From an uncultured Flavobacteriales bacterium (GTDB lineage Bacteria; Bacteroidota; Bacteroidia; Flavobacteriales_D; Crocinitomicaceae), in NCBI GenBank assembly GCA_913054135.1, contig CAJXJK010000003.1:1-64000 (forward strand): a DNA stretch of 64,000 bases, written 5' to 3'. Under the pieces are notes generated by a model. The model did not search any database. It was not told where the DNA came from and worked only from the letters and a program-made list of their open reading frames with translations. Shown here one piece after another: positions 1 through 10,400 of this stretch (positions are counted from its first letter, which is position 1; the number at the start of each line of letters is the position of its first letter). Both the position numbers and the translations under genes were made by a program.

Positions 1-3000
1 CAACAACTGGTGCTACTGTACAGTTATCAGAAACTCCTGTTACATCTGCAAGGTTTACTGCAGGAACTGCTGTAATACATTCAACGTTTACATTTGCTGG
101 TGCAGTTGCTACAGGATTTTGTGTGTCATTTATTGTAATCAATTGATCAACTTGTGTGACATTTCCACAATCATCAGTAATCGTCCAAGATCTTAATAAC
201 GTTTCAGGACAAGTGTTGCCATCAGATACGTCTCCAATGTAAGCAACAGCAGGATTGACAGTACAATTGTCAGTTGCACTCAATAACATTCCTGGATTTC
301 CTGGTGGAACATCAGCAATACATTGATAGTTTGCAGGCCCTGGAGCCGTACCAGAAGGTGGTAATAAATCTTGAACTATAATATCATGGGTTACAAAGAT
401 GACATTACCACAATTATCAGTTACTGAATAAGTTCTTGTAATCGTCTCTGGACATGTGTTACCATCAGACACATCTGATACCCAGGCTACAACGGGAATT
501 CCGCCGTTATCCGCCTCATCTGTAATGATGTTAGGGTCTGGTAAAGAAACATCTGCTAAACACAATTCAAATTCATTTGCTGGTGCTGTTGCAGTAGGCA
601 AAATTGGATCACCAATGATAATCAGCTGAATGACATTAATTGAATTTCCACAATCATCAGTTACTGAATATGTTCTTGTAATGGTTTCAGGACATGATCC
701 GTTATCTGATACGTCTGAAATAAAAGCCACAGTTGGAGTAGGGTCACAGTTATCAGCCTCATCAGACACTACTGTAATATCTGGACCAGGAACAGCACCA
801 GTAGTATTAATATTTGGTGGATTAGTGGCAGTTGGGTCAGTCGTGTCATCAACAGTAATTGTTTGAGTGACGGTAGCATTGTTACCACAAAGATCCGTAA
901 ATGTCCACGTTCTTGTAATCGTTCCGCCACAAGTTCCTCCAACTAAAGCTCCATCAACTCCTGGAACATTTCCGTTAGGATCACAGTTGTCAGTGTAGGC
1001 AAGATTTGTCATGGCAGGCACATCAGTTGCGCATTCAACAGTAACATCTGCTGGAGGAGCTGCAAAAACAGGGGCAGTCACATCCATAACAGTAATCGTC
1101 TGACTCTCAGTTACGACATTTCCACATGCATCTGTGAAAGTCCATGTTCTAGTAATAATTTCAGGACAAGTATTACCATCAGAAACATCAACTCCGATAA
1201 CATTACCATTTGGATCACAATTATCAGTGTAAGCTAAATTCGTCATTGCCGGAACATCAGCTGCGCATTCAACATTAGCATTGGCAGGTGGAGCAGCAAA
1301 GACCGGAGCCTGAGTATCATTTATTGTGATCAATTGAATAACGTTAGTTATGTTACCACAATCATCTTCTATGGTATAAGTTCTTGTAATGATCTCTGGA
1401 CAAGTATTGCCGTCTGAAACATCTGATAAATGAGTAACTACTGGCACACCACTATTATCAGCTTCATCAGTAATTAATAGGGGATCCGCAGGAGGCACAT
1501 CAGCTGCGCATTGAACTGCAAGTGGACCTGGAGGCGTACCTGTCGGAGGGTTTGCATCTCCGATTATTACTAATTGAATTACATTGATGGTGTTACCACA
1601 ATCATCAGTAACTGAATAAGTTCTTGTAATCGTTTCAGGGCATGAAGCATTATCAGATACATCAGACACCCAAGCAACTGTTGGTGTAGGGTCACAGTTA
1701 TCTGCCTCATCAGTTACCACAGTAATATCTGGCCCAGGAGCGACACCACCGGCTACATTTATGTCTGGTGGGTTTGTAGCTGTTGGATCTGTATTATCAT
1801 CAATTGTAATAACTTGACTTACCGTGGCAACATTTCCGCATGCATCAGTATATGTCCAAGTTCTAGTGATTGTTCCTCCACAGTCTGTTCCAACTTGAGC
1901 ACCATCTGTACCTGGGACATTTCCAGCACCATCACAGTTATCTGTCCAGTTGAGATTTACTATTGCCGGCACATCACCCGCACACTCTACTGTTATATCA
2001 ACAGGAGGAGCAGCAAATACCGGATTTGTTACATCTTGTACAGTTATGGTTTGAGTTTGTGTTGCTACATTACCACAAGCATCAGTATATGTCCAAGTTC
2101 TTGTAATAACTTCAGGACAAGTATTTCCATCAGAAACATCAACACCCATGACATTACCAGCACCATCACAGTTATCAGTCCAATTTAAATTGATCATGGC
2201 AGGAACATCCGTAGCACATTCAACATTAACATTTGCAGGAGCCGCAGTTAAAACAGGAGCTACATTATCATCTACCGTAATTATTTGTTGAGCAGTACCG
2301 ACATTTCCGCAGGCATCAGTATAGGTCCAAGTTCTAGTAATTGTTCCTCCACAATTTCCACCAACTAATGCGGCATCAACTCCGGGAACATTTCCTGGTG
2401 CATCACAATTATCAGTATATCCTAAATTGGTCATTGCAGGAACATTTCCAATGCAATCAACAGTGATATTAGCTGGTGCAGCAGCAAATATAGGATTCAC
2501 ATTATCATCAACAGTTATAATTTGTTGAGCTGTTCCGATATTTCCACAGGCATCCGTGAAAGTCCAAGTCCTAGTAATTGTTCCTCCACATGTTCCGCCT
2601 ACTAAGGCAGCATCAACTCCAGCAACATTTCCTGGCGCCGCACAATTATCGGTATATCCTAAATTGGTCATTGCAGGAACATTTCCAATACAATCAACAG
2701 TGACATTCGCAGGAGGAGCTGCAAAGATTGGATTCACATTATCATTAACGGTAATTATTTGATTGGTTGTTGCCACATTTCCGCAAGCATCAGTATAGGT
2801 CCATGTTCTTGTAATTGTTCCTCCACAAGATCCTCCAGTCAATGGCCCATCTACCGGAGCAACACTTCCTGCGCCATCACAATTATCTGTCCAATTTAGA
2901 TTAACAGCTGGCGGAATTGCACCACAATCTACAGTTATGTTTGCAGGTGCTGCAGCTAAAACTGGATTCTGAGTATCGTCTACTGTAATAGTTTGAGTAA

Positions 3001-3190
3001 CTAAAATTTGATTTAGGCAAGGATCTGTTATTGAATAGGTTCTAGTTATCGTTTCAGGACAAGTATTTCCATCTGAAACATCACTCACAAAAGCCACTGC
3101 AGGAGCACCACAGTTATCTGCTTCATCAGTTACAACATTGACATTAGGTGCTGGCACATTAGCAGCACATTGTACATTAATAGGGTTAGG
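1..3190 (-). repeat. Tandem HYR-like protein-coding repeats, period about 237-240 bp
   Basis: Conserved blocks encoding TDxCGN recur near 160, 404, 640, 883, 1115, 1351, 1591, 1829, 2069, 2305, 2545, 2785 and 3010. Two subtypes alternate. One has TRTYSVTDDCGN with DEADN upstream; the other has TRTWTYTDACGN with TDNCD upstream. The order Y-Y-W-W occurs twice in succession (404-1115 and 1351-2069), giving a higher-order period of about 950 bp. The array lies wholly inside the giant secreted protein gene and continues beyond the left edge. Confidence 0.9.
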
Positions 3191-4282
3191 GTTCGATCCT
3201 GTTGGGTCGGTTGTTTCGCAACCATATGCAATGATAACTTCTCCATTACCAGCATTAGTACCAGGATTACAATTTCCGCCGGCCGGAATTAAGCTTGAAC
3301 CAGCTCCACCTCCTCCACCTCCGACACCAAAGGTTCCTGAGATGTTATCAGATCCACCACCGCCACCGCCGTAGTATCCACCACCACCGCCACCGCCGGG
3401 GTTATTTCCAAATGCTATATCAGGACCGCCGTTTCCGCCTTGACCAAATGTTCCGTTTCCTCCGGCTCCGCCACCAAATGTCCATGGTGCTCCACCAATT
3501 CCACCAGCAGCACCAGTACCTCCACCACCACCAAATCCGTAGGTAGTTGTTCCAGCACCACCATTAGGGCACCCTCCAGCACCACCAGATCCAGGGTCAT
3601 CTCCACCACCAGTTCCTCCGCCTCCACCTGCAACAGCAAGTGCATTACCCATACCACCAGGGGCAGTACTAACATATGAAGCTCCGCCTCCACCAAAAGA
3701 TGAAATACCTGCATTTGAGTTTAGTCCGTTTCCTCCGCCACCAAATCCACCGGATCCATTGCCTTGAGTTCCTTGGCATCCTGTACTTACAATTAAAGTT
3801 TGACCAGGAACGACCGTAACGGTTCCGGAAACCTCAGCACCCAATCCGCCAAAAGCTCCACCACCTTGAGCACCAGTCGCTAATATTGTTACTTCAGTAA
3901 TACAAGGAGGCACGATAAAATTAGCTGTTCCGCCAGTACAAGGGAATGTGACAGAAGTACAATTGTCATATGCATCTTGACAAGTGACATCCCAAGCTAT
4001 ATTGCAGCAATTTGGATTTGATGCAATTACAGATTGATAGCATCCGTCATCCGGAACAGGTGCCACAACTGGACATCCAACCGGAGGAGGAGGAACACAA
4101 AGATCATATGCATTTTGACATATGAAATCCCAAGCTGTATTACAGCAATAGGTGTCATTCGCGATTACTTGTTGATAACAAGCGTCATTTGGAACTGGAG
4201 CAGGCACACACTGTGCATTTGCTTCAGTTGATGTCCCAAGTAAAATAAGGACAGCTACTATATTTCTAGTAAATGTTCTCAT
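1..4282 (-). CDS. Giant secreted adhesin-like protein with Gly-rich domain and HYR-like repeats (partial, C-terminus outside window)
   Basis: The minus-strand frame is open from the ATG at 4282 to the window edge, about 1427 codons, with no stop. Residues 1-24 are a signal peptide ending near EANA. Two Cys-rich repeats of about 30 residues follow (pattern CYQ..CC..WD..CQ.AYD.C, near residues 35-105), then a Gly-rich, low-complexity domain (about 130-350). From about residue 360 on there are at least 13 tandem modules of 79-80 residues with the signature TCPETITRTYSVTDDCGN or CGGTITRTWTYTDACGN, typical of HYR/Ig-like surface repeats. I infer an exported, surface-attached or secreted adhesin or matrix protein. 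The missing C-terminus probably carries a T9SS sorting domain, but that is not visible. The start overlaps the stop of the upstream gene (ATGA), so translation is probably coupled. The family assignment is by pattern only; the ligand is unknown. Confidence 0.85.
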   Translation of the reverse strand, partial: MRTFTRNIVAVLILLGTSTEANAQCVPAPVPNDACYQQVIANDTYCCNTAWDFICQNAYDLCVPPPPVGCPVVAPVPDDGCYQSVIASNPNCCNIAWDVTCQDAYDNCTSVTFPCTGGTANFIVPPCITEVTILATGAQGGGAFGGLGAEVSGTVTVVPGQTLIVSTGCQGTQGNGSGGFGGGGNGLNSNAGISSFGGGGASYVSTAPGGMGNALAVAGGGGGTGGGDDPGSGGAGGCPNGGAGTTTYGFGGGGGTGAAGGIGGAPWTFGGGAGGNGTFGQGGNGGPDIAFGNNPGGGGGGGYYGGGGGGSDNISGTFGVGGGGGGAGSSLIPAGGNCNPGTNAGNGEVIIAYGCETTDPTGSNPNPINVQCAANVPAPNVNVVTDEADNCGAPAVAFVSDVSDGNTCPETITRTYSITDPCLNQILVTQTITVDDTQNPVLAAAPANITVDCGAIPPAVNLNWTDNCDGAGSVAPVDGPLTGGSCGGTITRTWTYTDACGNVATTNQIITVNDNVNPIFAAPPANVTVDCIGNVPAMTNLGYTDNCAAPGNVAGVDAALVGGTCGGTITRTWTFTDACGNIGTAQQIITVDDNVNPIFAAAPANITVDCIGNVPAMTNLGYTDNCDAPGNVPGVDAALVGGNCGGTITRTWTYTDACGNVGTAQQIITVDDNVAPVLTAAPANVNVECATDVPAMINLNWTDNCDGAGNVMGVDVSDGNTCPEVITRTWTYTDACGNVATQTQTITVQDVTNPVFAAPPVDITVECAGDVPAIVNLNWTDNCDGAGNVPGTDGAQVGTDCGGTITRTWTYTDACGNVATVSQVITIDDNTDPTATNPPDINVAGGVAPGPDITVVTDEADNCDPTPTVAWVSDVSDNASCPETITRTYSVTDDCGNTINVIQLVIIGDANPPTGTPPGPLAVQCAADVPPADPLLITDEADNSGVPVVTHLSDVSDGNTCPEIITRTYTIEDDCGNITNVIQLITINDTQAPVFAAPPANANVECAADVPAMTNLAYTDNCDPNGNVIGVDVSDGNTCPEIITRTWTFTDACGNVVTESQTITVMDVTAPVFAAPPADVTVECATDVPAMTNLAYTDNCDPNGNVPGVDGALVGGTCGGTITRTWTFTDLCGNNATVTQTITVDDTTDPTATNPPNINTTGAVPGPDITVVSDEADNCDPTPTVAFISDVSDNGSCPETITRTYSVTDDCGNSINVIQLIIIGDPILPTATAPANEFELCLADVSLPDPNIITDEADNGGIPVVAWVSDVSDGNTCPETITRTYSVTDNCGNVIFVTHDIIVQDLLPPSGTAPGPANYQCIADVPPGNPGMLLSATDNCTVNPAVAYIGDVSDGNTCPETLLRSWTITDDCGNVTQVDQLITINDTQNPVATAPANVNVECITAVPAVNLADVTGVSDNCTVAPVV
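2261..2740 (-). repeat. Nearly identical adjacent repeat pair (2261-2500 and 2501-2740)
   Basis: Two neighbouring 240-bp modules are far more alike than other members of the array; long stretches around the AMTNLGYTDNC and NIFAA coding segments match almost base for base. This points to a recent tandem duplication or gene conversion within the array. Confidence 0.75.
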
Positions 4283-4626
4283 TTGTGATCCTCAGTATAT
4301 TGAATTAAATATTTTAAATATGCTAGATGTTCTGTGGGGTGATTTTCAATCCAAGAGATGTACGCCGCGTCAATTACTGATTGATTTCTTTCAAGTTCTT
4401 CAGTTTCAGGGAAATTTGGGGCCAATGTCGCCCTTTGAGCATGAATTTCTGGAATGATCACATTTTGGATATGTGAAAACTCGAAAGGCAAATTAAAAAT
4501 ACCTTGTTCTACTTTTTCAAAATAGACTAATTGTCTTTGGGTATCAGATACTCTAGTTTGGGCTAGACTGTTTTGAGTAAATAATCCCGAAAGCCCAAAC
4601 AGGGCGATTAGAAAAAATCTCTTCAT
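4279..4626 (-). CDS. Small secreted protein of unknown function coupled to the giant adhesin
   Basis: This is a 115-residue protein starting MKRFFLIALFGLSGLF, with a clear signal peptide ending near SLAQ. The mature part (about 93 residues) is charged and rich in Glu and His, with no domain I recognise and no transmembrane segment after the signal. Its TGA stop (4281-4279) overlaps the ATG of the giant repeat protein in the arrangement ATGA, so the two are almost certainly co-transcribed and translationally coupled. A role as chaperone, partner or anchor of the giant protein is a reasonable guess from this arrangement, but nothing in the sequence proves it. Confidence 0.8.
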   Translation of the reverse strand: MKRFFLIALFGLSGLFTQNSLAQTRVSDTQRQLVYFEKVEQGIFNLPFEFSHIQNVIIPEIHAQRATLAPNFPETEELERNQSVIDAAYISWIENHPTEHLAYLKYLIQYTEDHK

Positions 4627-4754
4627 AGCAAATAATTAAGGGCAAGCAGGTTAACTTAATGTTATGACGGCTTTAATTATTTGTGGTTGTGCGATTCTAG
4701 AAGTTTTTTACCGTTCTGTTATTTATTAAACAATACTAATTGTTGGCGTTAAAA

Positions 4755-5297
4755 CTACCTGTGTAATTCAATGAACTCTATGGGGTTGAGATAACCCTTG
4801 GTAACTGGTGAATATCCGCCACCGATAGGCATGTTTATTTTTGATCTCAACTCAAAATGAAGATGGGCATAATACTGGCCATGAGCGTCTCCAATTGTTC
4901 CAATTTCATTTCCTCTAGACACAAGTTGACCTTTAGCAATTTTAATCTCATCACAATGAGCATAGAGCGATTCTAGATAGGTTCCATCTTCTAACTTATG
5001 AACGATTCGGATGACATTGCCCCATCCTCCTCCGACATCTTCAGCAAAAGTTACATAGCCATTGGCAATGGAATAAATTGGATCACCCAAATCAGAATTA
5101 CCTCCAGTTTTAGCATTAAGATCTTCTCCTAGATGATCGTTTTCTCCGAAAGGTTGGGCATTGTAATATCCTTCGCCGTTGGGTTTACCTACAGGCCAAT
5201 CAAAATGTTTGGCAATATAATTTTGAGGAATATCTATTTTTTGGTTTGACAGTCCAAGACCTCCAACCAATATCACACTCATTAAGAAAATCTTCAT
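4755..5297 (-). CDS. M23 (LytM-type) metallopeptidase
   Basis: The 180-residue exported protein has an N-terminal hydrophobic signal segment (1-18) and a single M23/LytM domain. Zinc and catalytic residues are visible: H55 and D59 in HLGED, H114 in the YAH motif, and H145/H147 in HLHFELR. Intact metal ligands suggest an active enzyme, probably cleaving peptidoglycan cross-bridges or a secreted substrate, rather than a degenerate EnvC/NlpD-type activator. It is short for the family, with no coiled coil or LysM domain. It stands alone, with about 130 bp of non-coding sequence on each side. Confidence 0.88.
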   Translation of the reverse strand: MKIFLMSVILVGGLGLSNQKIDIPQNYIAKHFDWPVGKPNGEGYYNAQPFGENDHLGEDLNAKTGGNSDLGDPIYSIANGYVTFAEDVGGGWGNVIRIVHKLEDGTYLESLYAHCDEIKIAKGQLVSRGNEIGTIGDAHGQYYAHLHFELRSKINMPIGGGYSPVTKGYLNPIEFIELHR

Positions 5298-5433
5298 ATG
5301 CTTCTTTTGGAAGCTAATTCAGAAGTTCTAAAAAAGTAACATGCCTATCGGTGGCGGTTTACCAAACCGTCGACTGCAAATCTTTCAGATGCTGCGCTCA
5401 GGATAAACTGACTTATTGCATTCAGGTGTTTGG
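5298..5433. other. Intergenic stretch containing an inverted 18-bp copy of M23 coding sequence
   Basis: The 136-bp gap between the M23 peptidase and the TPR-phosphatase genes contains, at 5340-5357, an exact 18-bp inverted copy of 4815-4832 within the peptidase gene (the codons for MPIGGG). The rest has no gene, no clear hairpin and no tRNA features that survive inspection. Confidence 0.6.
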
Positions 5434-7383
5434 TTAAACTTTAACACCAACCATGCAAACGTCATCCACTTGTTCAAGTTCACCCATCCAGGTATTAAAA
5501 GCGTTTTCAATTTCTAGCAATTGACTTTCGCAGTTAGTAGACGCATTTGTTGCCAGGAGGTTTTTGAGATTAGAGGCTTTGAATTTTTTGCCCTTTTCTC
5601 CGCCAAATTGATCAACGAAGCCATCAGAGAAAAGATAAATAAGGTCTCCTTTAATAAGTTTGATAGAATTAGAAGAGAAGGGCTTTGGATTAAGAAATTT
5701 ACCAATTGGTTGTTTATCCCCCTTTACTATTTTCATGTTAAAATCTGAAACTTTTTCATTTTGACCAGGTTGCTCTTCTAGGTCAGAATTTCTGAATAGC
5801 CAAACTGGATTTTGAGCGCCGGCAAATTCTAAGTTTAGGCCTTCGATACGACAAATGGCAATATCCATTCCATCATTTAAGTCTTTATCCTTATTCTTAA
5901 AAGTCTCAATTACTAATTCCCTTACCTTATCTAATATTTTAGAGGGGTCGGTAACCTCCTGTTCTTTCACCACTTTGTTTAGAGCTTCATTACAAACCAT
6001 ACTCACCATGGCACCTGGGACCCCATGACCTGTGCAATCACCAACAGCAAAGATTAAGGCATCACCATCTTTGTGAAACCAATAAAAGTCTCCACTTACA
6101 ATGTCTTTTGGTTTGAAAAGAACAAATGAATCATCAAAATAATCCTTGAGAATATCAGTAGTAGGCAACATTGACGACTGAATAAGTTTACTGTATTCAA
6201 GGCTGTCTTCAAGACTATTGAGGGCATCCTCAAGCTTAAGACTTTTCAATTCAACAATTTCTTTCTGTTCAGTAATCTCTAGATTTAGTGTTTTCGTTTT
6301 TCTGTAGATAAAAACTGTGAAGGCAAGAAGTAATACAATGATGACTACGATTCCGCCTAGCCAGATATTTCTTGATCTTGCTTTCTCACCACTTAGCTTT
6401 TCAGCTTGAAGAGCAGCTTCACCTTCGGCGATTAATTTCTCTTTTTGAACAATCTCTAGCTGAGACTCTATGGTCTTCACTTTTTGAATTCTCTCTAGGT
6501 CATTGATTTCTTTGTCTACTCTGATCCATTTTCTGAGCCATCCAAAGGCTCCTTTAAAGTCATTTTGAGCTTCTTTTATTAGAATCAATTCTTCTAATGC
6601 TTCAAGTGTTTCAAAACTAAGATTGTTCGTTTGAGAAAAAGTATAACTTTCTAAGGCAAATTCTTCTGCTTTTGAATAGTTTCCTTTTAATCGATTAGCC
6701 CGCCCGAGCTCCATTAAAATAGTCGCCTTACTATCAGTCATTTTTTGCTTTTCGGAGACTTCTCTAGCCAATTCAAACTGTTGAATTGATCTATCATAAT
6801 CTTCAATTAATAGAAAGTACAATCCCCAATTTTGATAATAGTAATAATAACCCTCTGGTTCTTCTTGGTATTGTTCTAATTCTTCAAGACAAATCTTCAT
6901 ACTATCTGGCATGGCCATATGATAATAATCAAGGGTAAGGTTTGATAGGGTGCCGCGAATCCCGGAATCTTCGCCGATTTGGCGATCAATCTTCAAAGCT
7001 TGAAGTAAATAATTATGTGCTTTTTTACCTTCCCCAAGTCTTTCGAGCAGAATGCTTTTCAAGGAAAAAGAAGCCGATAACATGTGCAGATCCTTATCTT
7101 TTTCGAAGATCAGAATAGCTTCATTTAGTTCTAATATTGAGGCGTCATAGTTAGCTGTAACTAGGTAATATCGAGCCTTGCCATAATGGATATCCCCATC
7201 AAACCTGTGATTATTTGTTGACTCCGCTTCCTTCTCAGCAGTTTCAAGTAACGCAAAAGATTCAGCAGGGCTTTCGGCATATTTCGCGTCAGCCTTATCC
7301 AGAATCTTTTCGATATCTCTCGAGAATCCAGAGAAAGATAAACTTATGAATAAGAGAATAATTAAGCTTTGGGCTAAACGCAT
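5434..7383 (-). CDS. TPR sensor with cytoplasmic SpoIIE-type PP2C phosphatase
   Basis: Residues 1-21 are a signal peptide. About 25-320 is a helical TPR region, presumably periplasmic. A transmembrane helix lies near 339-361 (IWLGGIVVIIVLLLAF), followed by a coiled coil and a SpoIIE/PP2C domain from about 410 to the end. Metal-binding acidic residues are present in SGDFYW, VGDCTGHGVPGAMVS, FSDGFVDQFGG and EQVDDVCM. Such proteins normally dephosphorylate anti-sigma-factor antagonists or STAS proteins. No partner kinase or STAS gene is adjacent; a STAS-like protein is encoded at 48632-49048. The gene follows the macroglobulin gene by 42 bp and may be co-transcribed with it. The same output domain occurs in the propeller sensor at 41249-44512. 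Confidence 0.88.
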   Translation of the reverse strand: MRLAQSLIILLFISLSFSGFSRDIEKILDKADAKYAESPAESFALLETAEKEAESTNNHRFDGDIHYGKARYYLVTANYDASILELNEAILIFEKDKDLHMLSASFSLKSILLERLGEGKKAHNYLLQALKIDRQIGEDSGIRGTLSNLTLDYYHMAMPDSMKICLEELEQYQEEPEGYYYYYQNWGLYFLLIEDYDRSIQQFELAREVSEKQKMTDSKATILMELGRANRLKGNYSKAEEFALESYTFSQTNNLSFETLEALEELILIKEAQNDFKGAFGWLRKWIRVDKEINDLERIQKVKTIESQLEIVQKEKLIAEGEAALQAEKLSGEKARSRNIWLGGIVVIIVLLLAFTVFIYRKTKTLNLEITEQKEIVELKSLKLEDALNSLEDSLEYSKLIQSSMLPTTDILKDYFDDSFVLFKPKDIVSGDFYWFHKDGDALIFAVGDCTGHGVPGAMVSMVCNEALNKVVKEQEVTDPSKILDKVRELVIETFKNKDKDLNDGMDIAICRIEGLNLEFAGAQNPVWLFRNSDLEEQPGQNEKVSDFNMKIVKGDKQPIGKFLNPKPFSSNSIKLIKGDLIYLFSDGFVDQFGGEKGKKFKASNLKNLLATNASTNCESQLLEIENAFNTWMGELEQVDDVCMVGVKV

Positions 7384-7425
7384 TTGCTAAAAATAATCAT
7401 TCTATTCCTTTTTCTGCACAACCCA

Positions 7426-10400
7426 TTATTCCACCTTCACTCTAATTCCGTCAGAGTGTGATGTGAACTCAGGAGCGTACATACATTGAATTGTGGTAAT
7501 CCCATTTGAGAAATCTCCTTTATGTTGAACTCTTAGATCGTATTCGAAAACATAAGTTCCTTTAGGAATGTAATCAAAGAAGAAATTGGTAGCAGCATCC
7601 TTTGTTGCTTGGTAGTACCCCAATCCATCTTGATAATGATATTTAGAGAGGACATTTATAGGTTCAAAACCTGATGCTCTCATATCTTTCATGTGCACAT
7701 ACTCTAGATTTCGATCAGTTCTCAACTCAATTCGAACTCTTACTTTCTCTCCCACTTTTAGCACATTGTTGTCATTAACAGGTTTTAATTGCTCTCCCTC
7801 AGAGCTCAAATTGATAACAAATAAATCCTTTTTCAATTTCAAGTTAGTCTCTGCAAAAGTGATTTTGTCTAGATCTTCAAAGTATTGCCAGTAGGCAGCT
7901 CCCCAGGCAACTCCATCATCCTTTTTGGTAACCTTGATATTCCCCATTTTTGGTTTAATCTGATCTTTTGTCCAAGCTGTTTTGAAATAACCTGTTCCTG
8001 CTTCAGGATTCACATTGTATGGGTTTTTCTCATCTGGCTTGTCAACATAGTTGATCTTGTTATCTCCTACAACAACCTCTACCAACTCATCTGATGCTAA
8101 TAAATCAGAACCTTTAAGTAGTAATGCATAAACAGATTCGGTTGTTTGTTTGGTGGTTTTCCAATGCGTAGTTTGCTTTTGTTTAAGTAGCCAAATCTTC
8201 AACTCTTCAACGCTTTCTTGATCATTTGTCACCTCATCAAACATTTCAATCATTAAGGCTTGCGTTTCAATTGGAGCTTGATACCAGTAATATCCAATTT
8301 GATAATCCTTCCAATACATTCCGAACTCTTCATGTTGAATAGATCTATCCTTTAAAGATTTTACAATGTCAGTTGCTAAATCTTTCATTTCAAATCTGTG
8401 AGCTGCCAAAGCCAGCATTCCTTCACCATAAATATTGAAGCTCAACCAGAATTTCACTGCTTGATCTTTGTAATACTTCACAGCTTCTTGTGTGTGCTTG
8501 CTCATCTTTATTTCTGGAAAGTATGAACGTGCATATAAGTACTGAATTTGTGTGTACCCGATATGTTGATTCACTAAGTAATCAGGATCCCATCTCTTAG
8601 CATTCAGGTAATCTTTATAGATTTCACCATCTAAATATTTGATTCCTTTTTGAACCATATTTTGGACTTTTCTATCACTTCTAATCTCTTTAATTCCTAG
8701 ATGATCAAGATGACCCATTCCTGTCATGATGTGTTGAGTGATATATCTACTTTCTTTCATACCAGGGAACCATGGGAATCCACCATTTACAGATTGATTT
8801 TTAATCGTCTTGCCAAGAGCTTTGTCTAACTCTTTTGACATTCTGTTCATGTCTAATAAAATGCTCAAGTTTCTTTTTGTTTGTTCTTCACTTTTAGCAT
8901 TTAGTACCCAAGGAGTCTCTTCAAGCATCACCGATTTCAACTCTTGATTTTTCTGAAGATTTGATAAAAACGCTTCGGGGGAATTTTCTCCCCAATCTTC
9001 AATTACCTTCTGAATTTTAGGATTAGAATTCATCACATGAGTTGCGATAGCATTTGAATAATATCTCGTGAATGTTTGCTCAGCACATTCGTATGGATAC
9101 TCCATCATATAAGGCATTGCCTGTACCGCATACCAAGCTGGGTTAGACGTAAATTCAACCGTATACCTGTGATGCTTCAGTGTAGAACTCTGGTTTGAAG
9201 CTATCAATTTGTCAAAGCTAAAGTCCTTTGATTGATTTCCTCTGATTGGCATTGGCATTGATTCAGTAACCAGCATTCTGTTAGATAAAATAGGAAGTAC
9301 ATTCTCTTCTCCATCAGAGAAGTCTCCTGCTTTTGCCACAAACCTGTACTTGACAGCAGAAGTTTCATATGGAACATCTATTGACCAAGAAACTGAAGTT
9401 GACTTTCCTGCTTCTACTTCAAATTCAAGTTGCTTTTGAGTGTGCTTGAACTTATCATTGATTTCTTTTTCAGTAAATGGATCGAACAATTCTAATTGAA
9501 TTACCCCTTTTAGGTCTTTCTCTGAGATATTTGAAATTTTAGATGACAGTGTTATCTTATCTCCTTCTCTCAGGAACCTTGGAGCATTTGGAACTACCAT
9601 TAAATCTTTTTGAGTAACCACTTCTTCAGAAATAGTACCGATTTTAAGATCTTTGGTATGCGCCAAGCCAGCAAACTTCCATTTTGTTAGCGACTCAGGG
9701 ATCGTGAACTTAATTTTGATATCACCATTTGGCTCAGTGTGCAACTGAGGATAAAAGAATGCCGTTTCATTGAAGTTAGATCTCACTTTTACAGAAGAAA
9801 GGTCTTGAAACTCACCATCCAGCAAGTTGAGTTGAGCTTTATCTCCTCCTGAGGTTCCAAGTGGTAATGTCCCACCTAGAGCTTGTTGATTCGCAAGGCC
9901 AGGAGCGTTACTAACATTGTTGTCAGCCCTTAGCGTGCTTTCTGCTTTTTTAGAATCTTTATTTTTCATGTCTGCTCCCGTAGAAATTGTGGTAACATCC
10001 ATTATTTCATTTTCAGATTCTTCTAAATATACTCCTCCGTCATCACTCATGACATCCATATCGTAAGAGTCATACCTACTATATCTATAATTGTAAGCAC
10101 CATAATAGTAAGTGTTGTAGCCGTGATAGTTCAAAACAGGAAAGTATCTTGTTGGAGCATAGACATAATTATTCCAATTCGTATGCATATTTGAACCATA
10201 AGCTGCAGTCATGCCAACACCAGTTCCCCACATTTTATTGCCGTAGTAGTTATTGTAGATATTCAGGTAAAACGAATTTGGAGTGTACAATTCATCTAGG
10301 CTTGCATCATATAGAGTGGCTAGCAACTCAGCCATTTCTTTTTCCCCTTTCGCATTTTTGATGGTCATGGTCCATTCTTCATCTGCACCTGGTAATAATT

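Noticed and set aside
1-3190. CRISPR-like or noncoding direct repeat array
   Set aside because: The period of ~240 bp and an open reading frame through all units show it is protein-coding repeat sequence.
3138-3714. Plus- and minus-strand Pro-, His- and Leu-rich open frames over the Gly-rich coding region
   Set aside because: They are shadows of the Gly-rich, GC-biased codons of the giant secreted protein; composition is low-complexity and there is no independent start context.
5340-5410. Possible tRNA-Cys-like segment (a GACTGCAAATC anticodon-loop-like motif)
   Set aside because: No acceptor stem, no TpsiC arm with GTTCGA and no closed anticodon stem; the similarity is limited to the loop.
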